Positions 1 to 3,616 of a DNA stretch of 5,164 bases are shown one piece after another. Location: the NCBI GenBank assembly GCA_050288085.1, contig JBNKDD010000361.1, positions 1 through 5,164 of the forward strand, read 5' to 3'. The notes under the pieces were generated by a model. That model did no database searches. It was not told the DNA's origin and was given only the letters and a program-made list of their open reading frames with translations. The first letter of the stretch is position 1. Each line of letters starts with the position of its first letter. Origin of the DNA: JBNKDD01 sp050288085. GTDB lineage: Bacteria > Chloroflexota > Anaerolineae > Aggregatilineales > UBA3940. Both the position numbers and the translations under genes were made by a program.

Positions 1-516
1 ACACTGACGCAGCTTTTCTCCTACGAAGCGCCATTCCTGCTGGCTCTGCTCGGCCCGGCGCTTGTTGCCGGAAGCTGGCAGATCGGCGAGATCACCAGCT
101 ACACCACCGGGCGCTGGCTGCTGCTGACTCAACCATTGGGATTCCTGGCGGCCCTGATCGGGTTGATGGGCAAACTGGAAATGCCGCCGTTTGATGCGCC
201 GGAGGCCGAGACCGAAATCGTAGCCGGTGCATTAACTGAATACAGCGGGCGTGGACTGGCATTGTTCCGGCTGGGTAAGGGCATTGAGTTGGTGATCGGC
301 CTCACCCTGATCGCGGCCTTTTATCTCGGTGGGGTTGCTAATCCGCTGATCTTCTTCGCCAAAACGCTGGTTTTACTGTTGGTGATCGTGGGCTTGCAGT
401 CGCTCTTAACCCGGCTGCGGATTGACCAGACAGTGGGTCTATGGTGGCGTTACGGGGTGTTAGCGGTGTTGGTGCAGTGGTTAGTTGTGATCGTGTGGCC
501 CGGAGGAGCGATATGA
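1..516 (+). CDS. Group 4 [NiFe] hydrogenase membrane subunit, NuoH/HycD/MbhM-like (5'-truncated)
   Basis: This is the C-terminal 171 residues of a membrane subunit; the frame is open from base 1, so the start lies upstream. Family members run to about 300 residues, so roughly half is present. Subunits of this type (NuoH in complex I; HycD, EchB and MbhM in hydrogenases) anchor the soluble module and couple electron transfer to ion translocation. The diagnostic part is the acidic loop at partial residues 60-76 (EMPPFDAPEAETEIVAG) followed by LTEYSG, a form typical of energy-converting hydrogenases; E. coli NuoH has a different loop. Hydrophobic segments lie near residues 10-25, 38-58, 95-110, 115-133 and 151-167. 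The stop overlaps the next start as ATGA. Complex I NuoH is the alternative, but the HycI-type protease two genes downstream favours hydrogenase. Confidence 0.9.
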   Translation, partial: TLTQLFSYEAPFLLALLGPALVAGSWQIGEITSYTTGRWLLLTQPLGFLAALIGLMGKLEMPPFDAPEAETEIVAGALTEYSGRGLALFRLGKGIELVIGLTLIAAFYLGGVANPLIFFAKTLVLLLVIVGLQSLLTRLRIDQTVGLWWRYGVLAVLVQWLVVIVWPGGAI

Positions 517-920
517 AAATCGGGACAATGTTAAACGACGTAGCCGCCTCACTGTTTAAGCCGCCGGTTACCGAAAAATACCCGTTTGAACGGCGGGCGG
601 CACCGGAGCGGCTGCGCGGGCAACTGGTATGGAATTCGGAAAGCTGCACCGGCTGTGGGTTGTGTGCCAAAGATTGTCCGGCCAATGCCATCGAAGTGAT
701 TATCCTGGATAAAAAGAACAAACAATTTGTAATGCGTTATCACATTGACCGGTGTGCGTTCTGTGCGCAATGCGTGGAAAGCTGTCGGCAGGGCTGCCTC
801 ACCATGTCGGATGAGCTGTGGGAATTGGCCGCCCTGGAACGGGAGCCGTTCTTGATCTACTACGGAGACAAACACAATGTCGAACGAATCCTGGCAGGCA
901 CGGGTGATCCAGATACTTGA
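513..920 (+). CDS. 2x[4Fe-4S] ferredoxin-type hydrogenase subunit (NuoI/HycF/MbhN-like)
   Basis: This 135-aa polyferredoxin subunit carries electrons between a soluble donor or acceptor and the small-subunit cluster of the complex. Two CxxCxxCxxxC motifs are visible: C45/C48/C51/C55 (followed by Pro, canonical) and C81/C84/C87/C91. The second is followed by Arg, not the usual Pro, and has an extra Cys at 95. The ATG at 513 is chosen because GGAGGA at 502-507 sits 5 nt upstream and the start overlaps the previous stop by 4 bp, indicating translational coupling; the frame is open further upstream, but those residues do not look ferredoxin-like. The order NuoH-like then NuoI-like matches the end of Mbh-type operons (MbhM-MbhN), so the large subunit would be expected just upstream of the window. 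NuoI of true complex I is the alternative. Confidence 0.9.
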   Translation: MKIGTMLNDVAASLFKPPVTEKYPFERRAAPERLRGQLVWNSESCTGCGLCAKDCPANAIEVIILDKKNKQFVMRYHIDRCAFCAQCVESCRQGCLTMSDELWELAALEREPFLIYYGDKHNVERILAGTGDPDT

Positions 921-1431
921 TCGTTTAAAAAACGGAGGGCGGCCACCTCGCATCGCTGTGATCGGTATCGGCAATGAACTGCGTGGTGATGATGCGGCGG
1001 GGCTTGTCCTGGCGCGCGAACTGCGGGCGCTGATCCCGGCCCGGGTCGACGACAGGTATCTGATCGTCGATGCCGGTTCAGCCCCAGAGAATATGTGTGG
1101 ATTACTGCGCCGCTTCAAACCAGACCTGGTGCTGCTGGTTGATGCGGCGCGTTTAGATGCCGAGCCGGGAACCCTCCAATGGCTGGATTGGCCGATGACC
1201 GTCGGGCTTAGTGCCTCGACTCATTCGCTGCCCATTCACATGGTGGCCGCTTACCTGGAGTCTGAATTGGGCTGCGCGGTAGAACTGTTGGGCATCCAAC
1301 CTGCCAATATAGGTTTTGATGTGCCGCTGTCCCCTCCCGTTTCCAAAGCTGTCAAAGCGGCGGCAAAAGAGTTAGCTGGGATTATCGAGGGGTATGCGAG
1401 CAATGGCAAAAATTCTCGTTGTGGACAATGA
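877..1431 (+). CDS. hycI: [NiFe] hydrogenase maturation endopeptidase, HycI-type (peptidase family M52)
   Basis: This 184-aa cytoplasmic protease should cleave the C-terminal tail of the hydrogenase large subunit after nickel insertion. The signature GIGNELRGDD is at residues 30-39, where D39 matches the nickel-sensing position (E16 in HybD, D16 in HycI). VDAGSAPEN at 64-72 supplies D65 (HybD D62), and STHSLP at 114-119 supplies H116 (HybD H93). The APEN form, the VDAARLDAEPGT stretch and GIQPANIGF at 139-147 resemble E. coli HycI more than HybD or HyaD. The first ~25 residues form a short extension before the first beta strand. GGAG at 864-867 lies 9 nt before the ATG, and the gene overlaps the ferredoxin gene by 44 bp, so the two are surely co-transcribed. 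Its presence implies a Ni-containing large subunit with a removable tail encoded outside the window. Confidence 0.93.
   Translation: MSNESWQARVIQILDRLKNGGRPPRIAVIGIGNELRGDDAAGLVLARELRALIPARVDDRYLIVDAGSAPENMCGLLRRFKPDLVLLVDAARLDAEPGTLQWLDWPMTVGLSASTHSLPIHMVAAYLESELGCAVELLGIQPANIGFDVPLSPPVSKAVKAAAKELAGIIEGYASNGKNSRCGQ
1387..1392 (+). promoter_or_regulatory. Ribosome binding site deciding the start of the first receiver gene
   Basis: GAGGGG lies inside the end of the protease gene. It is 1 nt before an ATG at 1394, too close to serve it, and 10 nt before the ATG at 1403, slightly long but workable. The 1403 start also gives MAKILVVD, matching MAKILIVD at the start of the second receiver, so 1403 is preferred. 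Confidence 0.55.
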
Positions 1432-1783
1432 CACGGAAATGCTGTTCGCCATCCAGATCTGCCTGGAGAGCGCCGGACATGAGATGATGGGAGTTGGTAA
1501 TTGGCTCGATGGGTGGCAGATGATTAAGGCCAATAGACCGGACCTGATTATCCTGGCTGTTATGATGGATTCGACGTTGGAAGACTTGCAGCTGGCGTTC
1601 AGGCTTCGCAGCCCTATTCCACTGCCGGGATATCCCACATTTGCCGACATTCCAATTCTGGTTCTTACCTCGACGACGCTCCTGTGTTTCGACCTGGAGA
1701 AGGATTATCTGCCGGTAGATGACTTCGTCAACACGCCAATTAACCCTGATGATTTCTTGCAAAAGATCGAGGCACTGATATGA
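1403..1783 (+). CDS. Stand-alone receiver-domain protein, degenerate (no phospho-acceptor Asp)
   Basis: This 126-aa single-domain response-regulator homologue has no output domain. The fold is clear: MAKILVVD strand, RPDLIIL before the active-site loop, VMMD after it, ADIPILVLTS, then DYLPVDDF near the C-terminus. Three of the five canonical residues are changed. The second acidic-pocket position is N9 (D in CheY and in the second receiver here); the phospho-acceptor position is A52 (codon GCT at 1556-1558); the conserved Lys is T111 (ACG at 1733-1735). D8 and T89 are kept. It should therefore not accept phosphate in the normal way and is best read as a pseudo-receiver. The gene overlaps the protease gene by 29 bp, which ties it to the hydrogenase transcript. 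The frame is intact and the fold-forming residues are preserved, arguing against simple decay. Its partner is unknown. Confidence 0.88.
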   Translation: MAKILVVDNDTEMLFAIQICLESAGHEMMGVGNWLDGWQMIKANRPDLIILAVMMDSTLEDLQLAFRLRSPIPLPGYPTFADIPILVLTSTTLLCFDLEKDYLPVDDFVNTPINPDDFLQKIEALI

Positions 1784-1805
1784 CATTCTCTCACAACAGT
1801 GATGG

Positions 1806-1850
1806 TGTCACCGGCTTGTCACCGATTTGCGACCGGCATTGTTACCTCCT
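1806..1850 (+). promoter_or_regulatory. Four helically phased direct repeats (TGTCACCG-like), candidate operator
   Basis: Units begin at 1806 (TGTCACCG), 1817 (TGTCACCG), 1828 (TGCGACCG) and 1840 (TGTTACCT), spaced 11, 11 and 12 bp. The first two are identical over 8 bp and the last two match 6 of 8. The array lies in the 121-bp gap before the pentapeptide gene. One-turn spacing would put the units on one face of the helix, as in operators read by winged-helix regulators; the E. coli Pho box also has TGTCA-type repeats 11 bp apart. Neither receiver in the window has a DNA-binding domain, so a binding protein would be encoded elsewhere. I see no convincing -35/-10 pair beside it. Confidence 0.45.
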
Positions 1851-1885
1851 TTTGCTAGAGTGAAGGTGGATAAAGAACTCTGGTT

Positions 1886-1911
1886 TTGTGATTAGGAGGG
1901 CCTAATGACGA
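1886..1911 (+). promoter_or_regulatory. Hairpin enclosing the RBS and start codon of the pentapeptide gene
   Basis: ATTAGG (1891-1896) pairs perfectly with CCTAAT (1901-1906) around the loop AGGG. Past one G-G mismatch, four more pairs (one G-U) join 1886-1889 to 1908-1911. The Shine-Dalgarno AGGAGGG (1894-1900) is split between stem and loop, and the first two bases of the ATG at 1905 are in the stem. If formed, it would limit ribosome access. CCTCCT at 1845-1850 could alternatively pair with AGGAGG at 1894-1899, giving a competing structure. Folding is inferred from sequence only. Confidence 0.4.
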
Positions 1912-3080
1912 CGAGTGACGAGATGCAACTCATTCGTAAGTTGCGAAGCCCTGATGACGAGACTGTCATTCAGGTTTTGGAGGTACTGCGTTCACGCAGT
2001 TTACTTTTTAATGGCACGCTGAAGCGAATGGACCTGAGATGTGCACACCTGCGAGGGGCAGACTTGCGCCAGGCCGACCTTCAAGGAGCCGATCTACGGA
2101 TGGCCGATCTACGGAATGCAGATTTGAGTGGGGCTGATTTGTCCTGTGCCCGGTTGAATCGTGCTAACTTACGTGGGACCAATCTAAATGGAGCTAACTT
2201 GCAGGACGCAGACCTGTTCAACACAAACCTGGAAGAAGTCTGCAATCTGGCGGTCGAGCAGCTCATCCAGGCATACCGGCTCCGAGCGTCCACCATGCCA
2301 GAGGGACGCCGGTACGATGGCCGTTATAACCTGCGCGGCGACCTCCGGGACTCACAGTTTATCCATGTTGACCCCAACGATGCAGACGAAATGGCCGATT
2401 TTTATCGCGTGTCGGTAGGGGATTACAAACACGGGCAGATATGGGCGGAAGAGAACCTGTCTCATATTACACGAGAACTGGACGTAGAAGCCGATAGCCA
2501 GGAAGCCCAACTTATCGTGAAGCTCCGCAGCCAGAATAACAAGGTCGTGCTGGAAACAATCGACCAATTGCGAGAGCAGGGCTGGCTGGATACCGGCATC
2601 TTGAAAGGGATCGATCTGAAAGGTGCTAGCCTAAAGGATGCCAATCTGAGTATGGCAGGCATGGAAGGGGCCGATCTGAGCGAGGCGGATATTGAGGCCG
2701 CCGACCTGAGCGTGGTCAATCTTTATAAGGCATGTTTATTCCGGGTTAACCTGAGAAATGCCCGGCTGCTCTGGACCAGACTTCAGAGCGCCGACCTGAC
2801 TGAAGCAGATCTTCAGGACGCCGACTTAACGGGAGCCAATCTGCGCAATGCGCGATTGGAGAACGCTAACTTGCAGGGGGCCAATCTCGGTGCAGTTAAT
2901 CTGAAAAGAGCCAACCTGTCAGGAGCCAATCTCAAGGGTGTTAAGAACCTGAGGGAAGAAGAACTTGCCAAGGCTTACCGGTTGGATGGAGCGACCATGG
3001 CAGACGGGACACTCTATGATGGTCGCCTTAACCTGCCGGGTGATCTGGAAACCGTTGCTGTCGTAAGCGAGAACCGGTGA
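1905..3080 (+). CDS. Double-module pentapeptide-repeat protein
   Basis: This 391-aa protein has two homologous modules. Each starts with a short helical segment (LIRKLRS at 9-15; LIVKLRS at 203-209) that leads into a pentapeptide block of A(D/N)LXX type, then ends with a cap containing AYRL, ATM or STM, YDGR-NL and GDL (about 123-147 and 357-381). By my count the blocks hold 14 repeats (residues 42-111) and 22 repeats (236-345). Such blocks fold as right-handed quadrilateral beta-helices. A non-repeat linker (about 150-195) joins the modules. There is no signal peptide or TM segment, so it is probably cytoplasmic. AGGAGGG at 1894-1900 supports the ATG. A role as a protein-interaction scaffold is plausible, but I cannot assign a specific function; nothing identifies it as a Qnr/MfpA-type gyrase protector. 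It sits between two related receivers, with 48 bp to the next gene, suggesting co-transcription with the second. Confidence 0.93.
   Translation: MTTSDEMQLIRKLRSPDDETVIQVLEVLRSRSLLFNGTLKRMDLRCAHLRGADLRQADLQGADLRMADLRNADLSGADLSCARLNRANLRGTNLNGANLQDADLFNTNLEEVCNLAVEQLIQAYRLRASTMPEGRRYDGRYNLRGDLRDSQFIHVDPNDADEMADFYRVSVGDYKHGQIWAEENLSHITRELDVEADSQEAQLIVKLRSQNNKVVLETIDQLREQGWLDTGILKGIDLKGASLKDANLSMAGMEGADLSEADIEAADLSVVNLYKACLFRVNLRNARLLWTRLQSADLTEADLQDADLTGANLRNARLENANLQGANLGAVNLKRANLSGANLKGVKNLREEELAKAYRLDGATMADGTLYDGRLNLPGDLETVAVVSENR
2088..2115 (+). repeat. Tandem 15-bp unit inside the first pentapeptide block
   Basis: GCCGATCTACGGA occurs exactly at 2088-2100 and again at 2103-2115, an offset of 15 bp, which is one pentapeptide codon set. 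Neighbouring repeats use different synonymous codons, so this pair looks like a recent single-unit duplication. Confidence 0.75.
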
Positions 3081-3084
3081 CACC
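3074..3084 (-). repeat. Inverted copy of the GGTGTCACCGG element
   Basis: CCGGTGACACC spans the stop codon of the pentapeptide gene and is the exact reverse complement of GGTGTCACCGG at 1804-1814, the first unit of the phased repeat array. It lies 44 bp upstream of the second receiver's ATG. A single 11-bp match in 5 kb is expected by chance, so only its position makes it notable. Confidence 0.25.
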
Positions 3085-3128
3085 CTTGCTCGTGATGAGT
3101 CTGTTTTCCTGCATATGCGGAGGTAAAA

Positions 3129-3530
3129 ATGGCAAAGATTTTAATAGTCGATGATGACCTCACCATGATCCGTGCTCTGCGGAAATGCCTGGAGAAGGCA
3201 GGCCATGAAGTGATCGATGCACCAAATGGTGAAGAGGGCTTACAAAGGCTTCCAGATGTGAATCCCGATATGCTCATCCTGGATGTCATGATGGACACCG
3301 CAACCGAGGGCTTTGAAGTAGTGATTAAACTCCGCCAGCCCGATCCTGGTTCGCCTTATGCAGCCTATCAGCATATACCGATTCTGATTCTTTCGGCGAT
3401 TCACTCAACCACCGAACTGAGCTTCGGCCCCGATGAGGATTATCTCCCGATTGATGGTTTTATTGATAAACCCTTCGAACCGGAGAAGCTGGTCGATAAA
3501 GTGAGTGAACTGCTTGCCAGGGTGCACTAA
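3129..3530 (+). CDS. Stand-alone receiver-domain response regulator (intact active site)
   Basis: This 133-aa protein is a CheY-like single receiver without an output domain. The acidic pocket D8/D9, phospho-acceptor D52 (in LILDVMMD), S89 (in ILILSA) and K114 (in DKPFEP) are all present, so it should be phosphorylated by a histidine kinase. Relative to CheY it has a longer alpha3-beta4 loop (about residues 70-80) and an insertion before DEDYLPIDGFIDKP, both shared with the first receiver in the window, marking the two as paralogues. GGAGG at 3119-3123 lies 5 nt before the ATG, and 48 bp separate it from the pentapeptide gene, suggesting one transcript. A terminator-like hairpin follows. With no DNA-binding domain, output is probably by protein contact; the kinase encoded next is the obvious candidate partner (inference from proximity). 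Confidence 0.93.
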   Translation: MAKILIVDDDLTMIRALRKCLEKAGHEVIDAPNGEEGLQRLPDVNPDMLILDVMMDTATEGFEVVIKLRQPDPGSPYAAYQHIPILILSAIHSTTELSFGPDEDYLPIDGFIDKPFEPEKLVDKVSELLARVH

Positions 3531-3563
3531 CAAAGAAGTCAGAGCTTGACTTTACAGGCATAG

Positions 3564-3591
3564 GGGCGCTCTACAGAGCGCCCTCTATATA
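3564..3591 (+). terminator. Candidate intrinsic terminator after the second receiver gene
   Basis: GGGCGCTC (3564-3571) and GAGCGCCC (3576-3583) form a perfect 8-bp GC-rich stem with a TACA loop, starting 33 bp after the receiver stop. The following CTCTATAT is only partly U-rich, so termination may be leaky. It would close the pentapeptide-receiver transcript or attenuate read-through into the kinase gene. Confidence 0.65.
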
Positions 3592-3616
3592 AGATAAATA
3601 CGGGGTGGATGATCAA

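Noticed and set aside
1..920. Respiratory complex I (nuoH-nuoI) as the identity of the first two genes
   Set aside because: The EMPPFDAPEAETEIVAG loop and the overlapping HycI-type protease point to a group 4 [NiFe] hydrogenase, though the upstream genes would settle it.
338..1118. Minus-strand open frames of 127 and 189 codons opposite the hydrogenase genes
   Set aside because: They mirror well-supported + strand genes with clear family motifs, have Arg/Ser/Pro-rich compositions typical of antisense frames, and show no domain.
1806..1850. CRISPR array or replication iterons
   Set aside because: Units are only 8 bp with 3-4 bp gaps and only four copies; there are no spacers, no cas genes and no Rep or DnaA boxes nearby.
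1806..1874. A sigma-70 promoter for the pentapeptide gene (TTGTCA at 1816, TTGTTA at 1839, TAGAGT at 1856, GATAAA at 1869)
   Set aside because: No pair of these boxes has a suitable 16-18 bp spacing with a good -10, so no promoter is called.
2081..2719. Several short frames, on both strands, within the pentapeptide gene
   Set aside because: Repeat-derived open frames with no RBS or recognisable protein; the repeat codon pattern keeps alternative frames open.
1905..3080. Qnr/MfpA-type fluoroquinolone resistance protein
   Set aside because: Length, two-module layout, LRS leader and YDGR-NL cap differ from Qnr/MfpA single-helix proteins; pentapeptide repeats alone do not imply gyrase protection.
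3546..3600. Promoter for the kinase from TTGACT at 3546 or the AT-rich TATATAAGATAAATA stretch
   Set aside because: TTGACT has no good -10 at 16-18 bp, and the AT-rich stretch would place its -35 on the GC-rich hairpin; the evidence is too weak.
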